Origin: Alistipes dispar
GTDB taxonomy: Bacteria > Bacteroidota > Bacteroidia > Bacteroidales > Rikenellaceae
DNA length: 64,000 bases
Assembly (NCBI RefSeq): GCF_006542685.1
Contig: NZ_AP019736.1
Coordinates: 654,001 to 718,000, forward strand
Reading direction: 5' to 3'
The notes below the pieces were generated by a model. The model was not told the origin of the DNA and searched no databases. It saw only the letters and a list, made by a program, of their open reading frames with translations. Shown here piece after piece: positions 24,344 through 34,000 of the stretch; the first letter of the stretch is position 1, and each line of letters starts with the position of its first letter. Both the position numbers and the translations under genes were made by a program.

Positions 24344-25933
24344 CTAATCGGCCGTATCGCCGATCGGATTCTGCACGATGTTGGGGTTACCGTCCAGCTC
24401 CTTCTGCGGCAACAGCAGGATCCAGGCGAACGAGCCGGGCGATTGCGTGTCGTGATCCGCAATGAGCGAAGCGGGATCGAATTGGGGATTGTCCGCGCTC
24501 TCGACGGCCACCCGCTTGAAGCCCTGGCCCAGACGCTTGATATCGAAGATGCGGCCGTATTCACCCCAAAGTTCCAGACGACGCTGGATGAGGATCTCCT
24601 CCAGCAGCGAACCGGTCATCGAAGCGCCGTCGCTGCCCGGAGTCAGCCCGTTGATCGCATTGCCGGATTTCTCCGCGCCGGTATAGGACGCATCGCGTTT
24701 GGCCATGAGCTTCTGGAGATAGATGCGGGCCTGCGGGTCGTTGCCCTCCTGGCAATAGGCCTCGGCAGCGGTCAGCAGCATCTCCTCGGCACGCATGTAG
24801 ATATAGTCGCCGAGCCACGAATCGCCCTTGAACTTGAACTTCACCTGGCAATAGCGGATCGCTTCGCCCGAGTCCGCGAAGTCGGCGTTGTCGAAGGTTC
24901 CCAGCCACCAGGCGCGGCGGGCGTCGGTCGCATTCATGCGGTTCCAAAGCCACGAAGTGCAGCAGCGGCGGGCCGTCTTGGCATAGCCGTCGTGTCCGGC
25001 GTCCATCTGGGCCTGGAACGAAAGATACATGCCGTAATTGTCCGTCGTCTTTACCTCGCCCCACATGACACTCGGCAGGGCCGTGATGTCGTTCATGCCG
25101 CCCGTGATCTGCGAAGCGTCGAGCGCCTCGCTGCCGGCATACCCCTTCAGGGCTTCTTCGGCGGCCTTGTAGGCATCCGACCACTTGTGCATCGTCAGCG
25201 CGACGCGGGCCTTGATACCGTTGGCCACGTAGTAGTCGATTTCGGTCTTCGAGCTGCGGGCGATTCCGGCTGCGGCAGCCTCTTCGAGCAGGCCGACTCC
25301 GGTCGTCAGATCGGGATAGATGACCTCCTCGTAAACCTGTTTGTTCGTCGAACGGGCCGCACCCTTCGTCTCGGAGGTCGTAGGCTCCAGATAGAGGGGT
25401 ACGCAGAGGTCATCGGGATAATAGTAGTATGCGCGGGCATACACCTGGGCCAGCATGTGGTAGCAGAAGGCCCGCAGCACGTAGGCCTGTCCGAGGATGT
25501 TCTTACCCTCGGCGGAGGTCTCCAGAAGTTCGGCCGAACCGATCAGGTTGTTGCACGAATTGATGGTCGTATAGTAGCAGTTCCACGTCGTGGAGCATTG
25601 CAGACGCGGATCGTCGAACCAGCTTTTCACGTTGTAGGAGTAGGTCTGCCACATCCAGCCGCTTCCCGAGCCGGACAGCACGTAGTCCTCGGCCAGAGCG
25701 TCACCGGTCAGGTAGGTCTCCGTAAGTCCGAACCCGATACCCGAATTGTAGTTGCCCTGCCAGCCGCCCTGTCCCAGTCCGGCCAGCGCACCGGTCAGTG
25801 CGGACCGGGCGTTCTCGACGCTGCCGTAAACGACATCGGAGGGAACCTTATCGCCGGGGAAGGTTTCGAGCGCATCTTTCGAGCAGGAGAGCGCGAACGA
25901 TGCGACGATGCTCAATAAAAGTATTTTTTTCAT
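24344..25933 (-). CDS. SusD/RagB family outer-membrane lipoprotein, left operon
   Basis: 529 residues with lipoprotein signal MKKILLLSIVASFALSC. SusD-type features are the alpha-helical TPR-like body (AEGKNILGQAYVLRAFCYHM) and the C-terminal LWGEYGRIFDIKRLGQG block. SusD proteins cap the SusC barrel and capture the substrate. It follows susC by 21 bp. The ligand (glycan or peptide) cannot be deduced, because no glycosidase or peptidase is linked. Confidence 0.92.
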   Translation of the reverse strand: MKKILLLSIVASFALSCSKDALETFPGDKVPSDVVYGSVENARSALTGALAGLGQGGWQGNYNSGIGFGLTETYLTGDALAEDYVLSGSGSGWMWQTYSYNVKSWFDDPRLQCSTTWNCYYTTINSCNNLIGSAELLETSAEGKNILGQAYVLRAFCYHMLAQVYARAYYYYPDDLCVPLYLEPTTSETKGAARSTNKQVYEEVIYPDLTTGVGLLEEAAAAGIARSSKTEIDYYVANGIKARVALTMHKWSDAYKAAEEALKGYAGSEALDASQITGGMNDITALPSVMWGEVKTTDNYGMYLSFQAQMDAGHDGYAKTARRCCTSWLWNRMNATDARRAWWLGTFDNADFADSGEAIRYCQVKFKFKGDSWLGDYIYMRAEEMLLTAAEAYCQEGNDPQARIYLQKLMAKRDASYTGAEKSGNAINGLTPGSDGASMTGSLLEEILIQRRLELWGEYGRIFDIKRLGQGFKRVAVESADNPQFDPASLIADHDTQSPGSFAWILLLPQKELDGNPNIVQNPIGDTAD

Positions 25934-25954
25934 AGTCTTTGTCTCCGGTTTTAA

Positions 25955-28900
25955 TTAGAATTTAATGTCCAGGCCCGCCACGAAGCTGCGCGAAGGCGTG
26001 TAAACGAATCCGGTCGAACCGGTCAGCGTATAGGTCGGATTCATGCCCTTCAGGTGGGTGAAGAGCGCCAGATTGTCCATCGAGCAATAGACGCGCACGC
26101 TCTTCATGCCGATATAATTGGCGGCCTTCTCAGGAATCGTGTAACCGATCGTGATGTTCTTGATCGAGAAGTACGACGCATCCACGAGGAAGCGGTCCGA
26201 CGAAATGCTGCTCGTGCCGACCTCCACACGCGGAACGTCGGTGATGTCGCCCGGCTGTTTCCAGGCGCGCGTCAGGTGCTTGTGGAACGTCTGTCCGTAA
26301 TAGAACGGATTCATCGTCGAGGAGTAGATCGCCTCGTTGACCTTGCCGCCGATCGAGTAGGTCGTCAGGATCGAGAAATCGAGCCCTTTCCACTGGAACG
26401 TGGAACCGATGCTGCCGAACAGGTCCGGAATACGGCTGCCGCAGGTATAACGGCTCGACGAAGCCTCGCTCGTATCGGAAGTGATGTACTCCTCGCGGCG
26501 GGTCTCGCCCGTCGTCTCGTCGGTCACGTCCTTATAGGCGTAGTAAAGCGCCGCACCGGTCGCAGGATCTACGCCCGCGAATTTGGACATATAATAGGTA
26601 TAGATCGGCAGCCCCTCGCGGATAATCGTCGAGCCGTCGATGATCTCGGGCGTTTCGGGCGTCAGTTTGAGCACCTTGTTGCTCTGCGTCGAGGCCATGA
26701 CGGTCACGTCCCAGCGCATGTCGGGACGCTTGATGAGCATGCCGTTCAGCGTGATCTCCCAACCCGAGTTACGCATCTCGCCGATATTGTCCAGATAGGA
26801 CTCGAAACCGGACGAGAAGGCCATCGGACGCTCCAGAATCATGTCCATGGTTTTGCGGTTGTAATACTCGATGCTGGCATTGAGCCGGTTGCCGAACAGC
26901 GAAGCCTCGATGCCCACGTTCACATTGGAGTTCTTTTCCCACGTCAGGCCGGCGTTCTCGAGCTGCGCCACGGAGAAACCGTAGTCGGTCCCCGTCGAGT
27001 TGATGTCGTAGTAGCCCTGCCAGCCGTAGAAATTGTCGTAGCCCGACGAATCGAGGATGCCCTCGTTACCCTGCACGCCGTAGGAGGCCTTCAGCGTCAG
27101 GTTGTCCAGCCACGAGAGGTCCCGCATGAACTTCTCCTGCGAAATACGCCACGAAGCGCCGACCGACCAGAAATGGCCCCAGCGCGTGTCGGGGGCGAAA
27201 CGCGACGAACCGTCGGTTCGCCAACTGGCGTCGATGTAGTATTTGTGGTCAAAACCGTAGTTCAGACGTGCGAAGTAGGACTCGATGCGGTGGTCCTTGG
27301 TGAGCGACGAGGCCGAGTTAATCGTGGAACCGACCACCTCGTAGATCCCTTCCACCAGTCCCGAACGGCTGGCCTCGAGATAGTTCTGCTCGTAACTGTA
27401 GAACTCGTGACCCAGCAGCGCGTTCACCTCGTGCCGGTCCGCGAAGGTCCGGTCGTAAGTTATCAACTGGTTAAACGTGTAGGTCATGTAACGGTAGTTG
27501 TACTTGTAGATCAGACCGCCGTTCGACGCCTGGTTGCCGTGTTCACGGTTGAAATACTGCATGTTGTTCGAAATACTGTAATCCACGCCGAAATTGACCG
27601 TGCCTTTCAGTCCCTGAAGAGCGCCGGCGCGTTCGTCGTCGCTGCCGAACGTGAGGTAGGTGCGGGCCGAGAGGCTCTCGGTCGTATTCGTGGTCGGGTC
27701 GTCGTAAAAACCGGCGATGGCGTTGCTGTTGTTGTCCTGCGGACGGGTTTCGCCGTAGTCGAACTGCTTTTTGCCGTTGGCGTCGAGCAGGTTGTTGCCG
27801 TTCTCGTCCTTCATGTAAACGGGATAGATCGGAGCCATGAGCTGCGCCGTATAGAAGACATTGCTGTTCGAGGAGCCCGTATAACGGTTCGTGTTGGACT
27901 TCGCGTGGGCGAAGTTGGCGTTCATACCGCCCTTGAACCAGTGCTTGGGCGTCGTATCGTAGCTCACACGCCCCGTATAACGCTGGAAATTGGTGGTTTT
28001 GAGCACACCGTCCTCATCGAGGTAGCTCAATGACATGCTGCCGCGGTGAACGTTGTTGCCGCCCGACACCGAGGCCTGGTATTCCTGCCGGAAAGCGGCG
28101 TCCTCGGTCACATTGTCGATCCAGCTCTCGTCCCAGGCCGATTTCGCATCGGCGCGGACCTTGCCCGTCGCGGGATCCACCAGATTGTCCCAACTGTAAT
28201 TCTTGAAGGGGTTGTAGTTGGCGCCCAGCGTACCGCTCAGACGCGACGACGCGTAGGCGCGGGCCGCAGCGTCGGTATAGCCCGAGGTGAAATAGGCCGT
28301 ATTGTAGAGCGACTGCCAGTTCAGCTCGACGAATTCGCGCTGATTGACCAGATCGTAGTCGGGAATGGCGCGCGACGAAACGCCGAGCGTGGCCTTGAAG
28401 TTCACTTCCACGTTGCCTTCACGGCCGCGCTTGGTGTTGATGACGATGACGCCGTTGGCTCCGCGTGCACCGTACAACGCACCGGCCGAAGCGTCCTTGA
28501 GCACGGTGATCGACTCGATGTCATCGGGGTTGATGGCGCTGATCGAACCCGAATAGGCGATACCGTCCACGACGTAGAGCGGCGAAGAGCTGGCGCTGAT
28601 CGAACCGAAACCGCGAATGGCCACGGTAGCCTCCGATCCGGGCTGGCCGCTGCCCGACGTGGTCTGCACGCCGGCCACCTGTCCGTCGAGAGCCTTCGAG
28701 ACGTTGGATACCACGCGCTTCTCGAGATTCTCCGACTTGATGACGGCGGCCGATCCGGTGAAGGACTCCTTCTTGGCCGTGCCGTAAGCGACGACGAGCA
28801 CCTCGTCGATGGCCTTCGTATCTTCGGAAAGTCTGATTTCAACCGAGGTCCGGCCGTTCACGGGAACCGACTGCGTCTGATACCCGATAAACGAAACCTG

Positions 28901-29113
28901 CAACGTGCCGTCGGCGGGAACCGCCAGGGTGAACCTGCCGCCCGCTCCGGTCGTCGTGCCGACGGTGGAGCCTTCGACCATCACGGTCGCTCCGACGACG
29001 GGACTGCCCGCCTGGTCTACTACCGTACCGGAGAGCTGCCGACTCTGGGCCATCGCAAGGAGCATTCCCCCGCCCAGCACGGCAATTAACGATAGTACAA
29101 GTTTTCTTACCAT
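25955..29113 (-). CDS. SusC/RagA family TonB-dependent transporter, left operon
   Basis: 1052 residues. Signal peptide MVRKLVLSLIAVLGGGMLLA, then a carboxypeptidase-regulatory-like beta-sandwich (residues about 28-105, GTVVDQAGSPVVGATVMVEG), a TonB box region (DEVLVVAYGTAKKESFTGS), the plug (VAIRGFGSISASSSPLYVVD) and a long barrel ending in Phe (VAGLDIKF). The ATG was chosen at the conserved signal peptide; upstream sequence in the same frame is AT-rich leader. The first approximately 24 codons and leader are almost identical to those of the right-hand susC, and use AT-rich codons unlike the rest of the gene. A near-consensus promoter lies 45-75 bp upstream. Confidence 0.95.
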   Translation of the reverse strand: MVRKLVLSLIAVLGGGMLLAMAQSRQLSGTVVDQAGSPVVGATVMVEGSTVGTTTGAGGRFTLAVPADGTLQVSFIGYQTQSVPVNGRTSVEIRLSEDTKAIDEVLVVAYGTAKKESFTGSAAVIKSENLEKRVVSNVSKALDGQVAGVQTTSGSGQPGSEATVAIRGFGSISASSSPLYVVDGIAYSGSISAINPDDIESITVLKDASAGALYGARGANGVIVINTKRGREGNVEVNFKATLGVSSRAIPDYDLVNQREFVELNWQSLYNTAYFTSGYTDAAARAYASSRLSGTLGANYNPFKNYSWDNLVDPATGKVRADAKSAWDESWIDNVTEDAAFRQEYQASVSGGNNVHRGSMSLSYLDEDGVLKTTNFQRYTGRVSYDTTPKHWFKGGMNANFAHAKSNTNRYTGSSNSNVFYTAQLMAPIYPVYMKDENGNNLLDANGKKQFDYGETRPQDNNSNAIAGFYDDPTTNTTESLSARTYLTFGSDDERAGALQGLKGTVNFGVDYSISNNMQYFNREHGNQASNGGLIYKYNYRYMTYTFNQLITYDRTFADRHEVNALLGHEFYSYEQNYLEASRSGLVEGIYEVVGSTINSASSLTKDHRIESYFARLNYGFDHKYYIDASWRTDGSSRFAPDTRWGHFWSVGASWRISQEKFMRDLSWLDNLTLKASYGVQGNEGILDSSGYDNFYGWQGYYDINSTGTDYGFSVAQLENAGLTWEKNSNVNVGIEASLFGNRLNASIEYYNRKTMDMILERPMAFSSGFESYLDNIGEMRNSGWEITLNGMLIKRPDMRWDVTVMASTQSNKVLKLTPETPEIIDGSTIIREGLPIYTYYMSKFAGVDPATGAALYYAYKDVTDETTGETRREEYITSDTSEASSSRYTCGSRIPDLFGSIGSTFQWKGLDFSILTTYSIGGKVNEAIYSSTMNPFYYGQTFHKHLTRAWKQPGDITDVPRVEVGTSSISSDRFLVDASYFSIKNITIGYTIPEKAANYIGMKSVRVYCSMDNLALFTHLKGMNPTYTLTGSTGFVYTPSRSFVAGLDIKF

Positions 29114-29149
29114 AAGCGTTAATTTTAATAATGTTTTTAAAATAAAAAG
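29044..29149 (-). repeat. Inverted repeat, left copy (IR-L)
   Basis: Covers leader, start codon and signal-peptide codons of the left susC. Aligns in opposite orientation with 30904-31008. Within it 29082-29131 is identical over 50 bp to 30921-30970; the next 38 bp toward the gene differ at three positions; the outer 15 bp are identical but separated by a 3- versus 2-bp difference. Similarity ends at the AGA shared by the Gln/Ser and Gln/Lys codons. Confidence 0.92.
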
Positions 29150-29157
29150 TTCACCTG

Positions 29158-29188
29158 CAAAGATCGGAAAAAAGGGTGGTACATGCAA
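29158..29188 (-). promoter_or_regulatory. Promoter of the left susC operon
   Basis: Minus strand: TTG (29188-29186), a 20-bp spacer and GATCTTTG (29165-29158), one mismatch from TAnnTTTG. Start predicted near 29152, about 40 bp before the ATG. It lies just inside the predicted invertible segment. No equivalent is found before the right susC. Confidence 0.6.
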
Positions 29189-29244
29189 GTAAATTATTAA
29201 AGAATTTCCCGTAAATAACATTATTTATAGATATAAGCGACAGC

Positions 29245-29285
29245 CGATTACGATTTTCTGCGTACCCCCCCCCGAGCGATTACGA
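29245..29285. repeat. CGATTACGA direct repeats flanking a C9 tract
   Basis: Nine-base direct repeats at 29245-29253 and 29277-29285, with nine consecutive C at 29265-29273 between them. They lie upstream of the left susC promoter. Possible accessory protein sites; the homopolymer may vary in length. Confidence 0.45.
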
Positions 29286-29333
29286 ATTGTAATGGGACAT
29301 TCGGGCGTTTTCCGGGTGCAGGCATGCGACGAT

Positions 29334-29384
29334 GCGTCCGGAAAGCCTTTCCGGACGCTCTCCGACAGCCCCGGAACGTTCCGG
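29334..29384. repeat. Two palindromes downstream of the recombinase gene
   Basis: A 12-bp inverted repeat with a single central base (29334-29345 / 29347-29358) and a perfect 14-bp palindrome CCGGAACGTTCCGG (29371-29384). They could terminate recombinase mRNA or bind protein; no T tract follows on the minus strand. Confidence 0.5.
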
Positions 29385-29413
29385 AGACCCGGTATTCCCA
29401 TATATATAGGTGG

Positions 29414-30628
29414 TCAGAGACGATAGCAGACGTCGAGCTGCCGGGAGAGCCGCTCCATGTCCCCTTCGAGCTTGGCGTGGGTGACGGCGGCGTAAATCTG
29501 CGTGGTGCGGATGTTCCGATGGCCCAGCAGCTTGCTGATGGTCTCGATGGCGACACCCTGCGACAGCGTGATCGTCGTGGCGAACGTGTGGCGCGCGACA
29601 TGGAAGGTGACCGGGCGCACGATTCCCGCCTCGGGGAGCAGCCGGCGCAGGCAGGCGTTGCACCAGCCGTTGCTCGGCAGGGCGAAAATCGGTTCGTCGG
29701 CCGCGTCCGTCAGGTACCTGGACAGGATGGCGTTCGGAACGGCGAAAAGCCTGACATACACCTCCGAACCGGTCTTGCGGCGTGTCGTGCCGATCCAGAG
29801 CTGCCCCTGCGTATAGCGGATATTCGCGGGTTTTAATTGGCGGATGTCGATGTAGGAAAGGCCCGTGAAGCAACTGAACAGGAAGGCGTCGAGCACGAGC
29901 CGCTGCGTCCGGTCGGTCGGTGCCAGCAGCATGAGCCGGCGGATTTCCGTCTCGGTGAGGTAGTCGCGCGCCACGAATTCGCTGCGGAGCCTGTATCCGG
30001 CGAAGAGGTCCGCGGAGAGCAGGTCGCGGCTGCGGGCCAGCATCAGAATGTGTTTGAACGCGATCATATAGACCCACGCCGTGTTCTTCTTGTGCGGGGA
30101 TTCCCGGGCGATGTACTGGTGGAATCCGGCGAGAAACCGTTTGTCGAGTTCGCGGAACGGAATGTCCGCGCGGCGGCAGCGCTCGCGGACGTAGGCGGCG
30201 AGCAGCCGGTAAACGCTCCGGTACTTGTAATAGGAGGATTTGCTGCGGCTGACGCCGACCATGCGGCCGAACTCCTCGTTGTGCTGCCGGAAAAATGCCA
30301 GCAGCGTCTCCTGCTGCCGGTCGTTCCCGAAATACATTTCCCGGACCAGCGCGGGAGTGACCGCGGCCTGCCGGGCCAGCAGCGTTTCATAACACCGTTC
30401 GATGCGGCGGCGGACGAGGAGCAGTTTCTCGTTGAGTTCCGAAGCGGCGGCGCTCCGTCCCGCCGCGAGCCCCGTGCGGACGTCCCACAAGGCCGGATCG
30501 ACGTATGCGCGGACGGCCAGTTGCGCCCGCTCGCCGTTGATCGTGATGCGCGCCATGACCGGCACGTCGCCGTTGCGGCGCGGCGCGGTGCGCTTGATGT
30601 AGAAAAGTACCCTGAATGTGTTTCTCAT
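29414..30628 (-). CDS. Tyrosine recombinase (site-specific integrase) inside the invertible segment
   Basis: 404 residues of the Bacteroidetes integrase type: N-terminal arm-binding region (about 1-100), SAM-like core-binding domain (about 105-205) and catalytic domain (about 220-390). Catalytic residues visible: Lys285 (TRRKTGSE), His343 and Arg346 (FHVARHTFA), His370 (LLGHRN) and Tyr379 (TTQIYA). At the usual first-arginine position (TGLR) the protein reads TGLS (Ser258), as reported for IntDOT-like enzymes. It lies between divergent susC genes and is flanked by their inverted repeats, so it most likely catalyses their inversion. Only a weak TACCTTCG box is seen upstream. Confidence 0.92.
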   Translation of the reverse strand: MRNTFRVLFYIKRTAPRRNGDVPVMARITINGERAQLAVRAYVDPALWDVRTGLAAGRSAAASELNEKLLLVRRRIERCYETLLARQAAVTPALVREMYFGNDRQQETLLAFFRQHNEEFGRMVGVSRSKSSYYKYRSVYRLLAAYVRERCRRADIPFRELDKRFLAGFHQYIARESPHKKNTAWVYMIAFKHILMLARSRDLLSADLFAGYRLRSEFVARDYLTETEIRRLMLLAPTDRTQRLVLDAFLFSCFTGLSYIDIRQLKPANIRYTQGQLWIGTTRRKTGSEVYVRLFAVPNAILSRYLTDAADEPIFALPSNGWCNACLRRLLPEAGIVRPVTFHVARHTFATTITLSQGVAIETISKLLGHRNIRTTQIYAAVTHAKLEGDMERLSRQLDVCYRL

Positions 30629-30653
30629 GTTTTCATGACCTTAATCGGTGCGA

Positions 30654-30834
30654 CAATCGCCCGAAGGTAACGATAAAGTAACTTCCGAATGGCGTATCAT
30701 TGCGACCAATCGACTTATTTCCCGGCGATTGACCTCTTCCGTCCGGTAACTATCTGTCACCGCAACCGTCGTGCCGCAATCGCGCCGGACCGCAAATTCT
30801 CCGTTCGGGGCCAATCGGTTGCGGCCCGCAACCG
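30654..30834. repeat. CAATCG / CGCAACCG repeat cluster upstream of the recombinase
   Basis: CAATCG occurs at 30654, 30707, 30777 and 30812. CGCAACCG occurs at 30761 and 30827, the latter forming a perfect 8-bp hairpin with CGGTTGCG at 30816 (3-nt loop). The 310-bp interval 30629-30938 holds no gene and no intact TAnnTTTG on the plus strand. Possibly recombinase arm or regulator sites. Confidence 0.45.
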
Positions 30835-30903
30835 GAAATTTATTCCGATATGGCGCATGTGGTTGATTATAAGATATATGACCGGAAAAGATCGGGCGGA
30901 TCG

Positions 30904-31008
30904 CTTTTTATTTTAAAATCTTATTAAAATTAACGCTTATGGTAAGAAAACTTGTACTATCGTTAATTGCTGTACTGGGGGGGGGAATGCTCCTTGCGAT
31001 GGCCCAGA
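30904..31008 (+). repeat. Inverted repeat, right copy (IR-R)
   Basis: Covers leader, ATG and signal-peptide codons of the right susC; inverted match to 29044-29149, with a perfect 50-bp core at 30921-30970. Confidence 0.92.
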
Positions 31009-34000
31009 AGCAGCAGGTTTCCGGTACAGTTACCAATGCTGACGGCAACCCGATCGTCGGTGCTACGGTCGTGGTGGACGGAACCACGACGGGTACGACG
31101 ACCAACGCCGCAGGCCAATTCAGCCTGCAAGCCCGGAGCGACGGTTACCTGAACGTCTCGTTCATCGGCTACGAGTCGCAGAAAGTGCCCATTGCCGGTA
31201 AGACGACGGTCAATATTCAGCTCAAGGAGGATATCACGGCTATCGACGACGTGCTCGTCGTAGCGTTCGGTACGACCAAGAAAGAGGCATTCACCGGATC
31301 GGCTTCGGTCATCAAGTCCGAAGACCTCCAGAAGCGTCAGACGACCAACGTGATGAACGCGCTGGTGGGTTCCGTGGCCGGTCTGCAAATGCGCGGCGGC
31401 TCGGGCACGCCCGGCTCCGATTCGGGCTCGATCAACATCCGCGGCATCAGCTCGATGTACGCCGACACGGACCCGCTCATCATCGTGGACGGCGCGCCCT
31501 ACAGCGCCAGCCTGTCGAACATTCCGCAGTCCGACATCGAATCGGTCACCGTGCTCAAGGACGCCGCTTCGGCCGCCCTGTACGGAGCCCGCGGCGCATC
31601 GGGCGTAATCATCGTGACGACGAAGCGTTCGCAGGCCCGCGACGCGGTGATCAACGTGGACATGAAGTGGGGCGTGAACTCGCGCGCCGTGCAGGATTAC
31701 GACGTCATCACCGACCCGGGCGAATACTACGAGGCGGTGTACGCACAGTACTACAACCGCTACTTCTACGGGCAGGGCATGAACGCCACAACTGCCAACG
31801 CACAGGCCAATACGGACATGCTCAAGGCACTCGCCTACGACGTTTACACGCGTCCCGACGGCGAGAACCTGATCGGGCTGGACGGCAAGCTCAACCCCAA
31901 CGCCACGCTGGGCCGCAAGGTGTCGTTCAACGGCACGGACTATTGGATGCAGCCCGACGACTGGACCGACGCGGCTTACAAGAACAGCCTGCGCCAGGAG
32001 TACAACGTGAGCGTGAACGGCGGTACGGACAAGGCCACCTACTATACGAGCGTGGGCTATCTGAACGAGGACGGCATCGTGGACAATTCGGGCTACGAGC
32101 GTATCTCGGCACGCATCAAGGCGGACTACCAGGCCAAGAAGTGGCTCAAACTGGGAGCCAACGTGGGTTACATCCACTCGTCGCAGGATCTGGACGTCGG
32201 TCTGGGTACGAGCACCTACACCAACAACCTTTTCTATTACACCTCGCGCATCGCCCCGATCTACCCGATCTACGTGCGCACGATCGGCGCCGACGGCAAA
32301 ATCGGCATCAAGCGCGACCAGTACGGCAACAAGGCCTACGACTACGGCGTGGCCGAGACCGGCTACGGCGTGACGCGCCCCTTCTCGCCGCAGGGCAACC
32401 CGCTCGGCGAGGCGCGGTACAACAACTACACCTCCATCGGCAACCAGCTCAACGGAACCTTCACGGCCGACTTCGACATCACCGACTTCCTGAAGGTGAA
32501 CGTCACGAGCACGGCTACGTGGGGCGAGACCTACATCTCCAACTTCCGGAACATGTACTACGGCACGAGCGCCGGCACGAACGGCAGCATCGAGAAAACC
32601 GTACAGTCGTCGCTGCGCACGAACAACATCCAGACGATCACCTACTACGATTCGTTCGGCCTGCACAACATCAACGTACTGGCTGGCCACGAATACTACA
32701 ACGTGAAGACGCGTAACCTCGCGGCCTCGAAGAACGGCATGTTCTCGCCCGACATCCAGGAGCTTTCGGCAGCCGCCACGCTCGCCGACGCGTCGAGCTA
32801 CACCACGCACTACAACGTGGAGGGCTATTTCCTCAGCGCCCAGTACGACTACAACGGCAAGTACTACGGTTCGTTCTCCTACCGCCGCGACGGCTCCTCG
32901 CGTTTCGCACCGGGCCACCAGTGGGGTAACTTCTGGTCGGTAGGCGCGGCATGGATCCTCTCGAAAGAGAACTTCCTCGCGAACGCCAAATGGATCGACA
33001 TGCTGAAACTGAAGGCCTCGATCGGCCAGCAGGGCAACGACCTGATCGGCGACTACTACTACACCGACCTCTATTCGCTGAGCAAGGTGGACGAGAAGTC
33101 GATGAGCGCATCGTTCGCCATCCAGGGCAACCCGGACATCACGTGGGAAACCACGACGAACCTCAACGTCGGCGTAGAGTTCAGCTTCTGGCGCGGACGC
33201 CTGTCGGGAGGCATCGACGTTTACCGCAAGAAGACGACCGACCTGCTCTTCTGGCTGTCGCTGCCCGAATCGGTCGGCACGCGCGGCATGTACGGCAACC
33301 TGGGCGACATCCGCAACTCGGGTATCGAAATCAACCTGACCGGTACGCTCATCCAGACCAAGACGGTGGACTGGAGCATTTCGGCCAACCTGGCGCACAA
33401 CTCGACCAAGATCCTGAGCCTGCCCGCCAGCAAACTCACCAAGACCGCTTCGGGCAAGATCGGATTCCAGGAGGCTCCCACGCAGTTCGTGCCCTACTGG
33501 TACGAGGTGGGCGGTCCGCTCTACAACGCATACCTGCCCGTCTATGCGGGAACCGACGAGTACGGCCAGGCCATGTTCTACAAGGACGTCATCGAGGACG
33601 GCAAGGTGGTGGGCCGCACGACGACCTACGACTTCAACGACGCCACCGAATACGAACACGGCAGCGTGCTTCCCAAGGTCTTCGGCGGTTTCGGCACGAA
33701 CCTGCGCGTCGGCGACTTCGACCTGTCGCTCACGTTCGACTACCAGATCGGCGGCAAGGTCTTCGACGCAGGCTATGCAGGGCTGATCACCCCCGAAACG
33801 GGCGCGGCAGGCGGTACGGCCATCCACAAGGACTGGAAAAAGTCGTGGAGTCCGAACAACACCGACAGCGACATGCCCCGCTGGCAGCAGGGCGACCAGT
33901 ACGGCGGCGCCAAATCGGACCGCTTCCTGACCGATGCCAGCTACCTCAACTTCCAGTCGTTCTCGCTGGGTTACACGATTCCCGAGCGGGTATTCCGCGA

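Larger units (their letters stand above)
29044..31008. other. Predicted invertible DNA segment with internal recombinase
   Basis: About 1.75 kb between two long inverted repeats, holding a tyrosine recombinase gene and a promoter that faces the left susC only. Recombination between the repeats would invert the segment and place the promoter in front of the right susC, leaving both coding sequences intact. DNA inversion at susC 5' ends is known in Bacteroides fragilis; inversion here is inferred, not observed. Confidence 0.7.

Noticed and set aside
29414..30628. Recombinase gene as part of an integrated element or conjugative transposon
   Set aside because: No transfer, replication or cargo genes and no tRNA attachment duplication; the gene is enclosed exactly by the susC inverted repeats.
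30689..30916. 75-codon open frame between recombinase and right susC
   Set aside because: No ribosome-binding site, Arg-rich product without family resemblance; lies in repeat-rich regulatory DNA.
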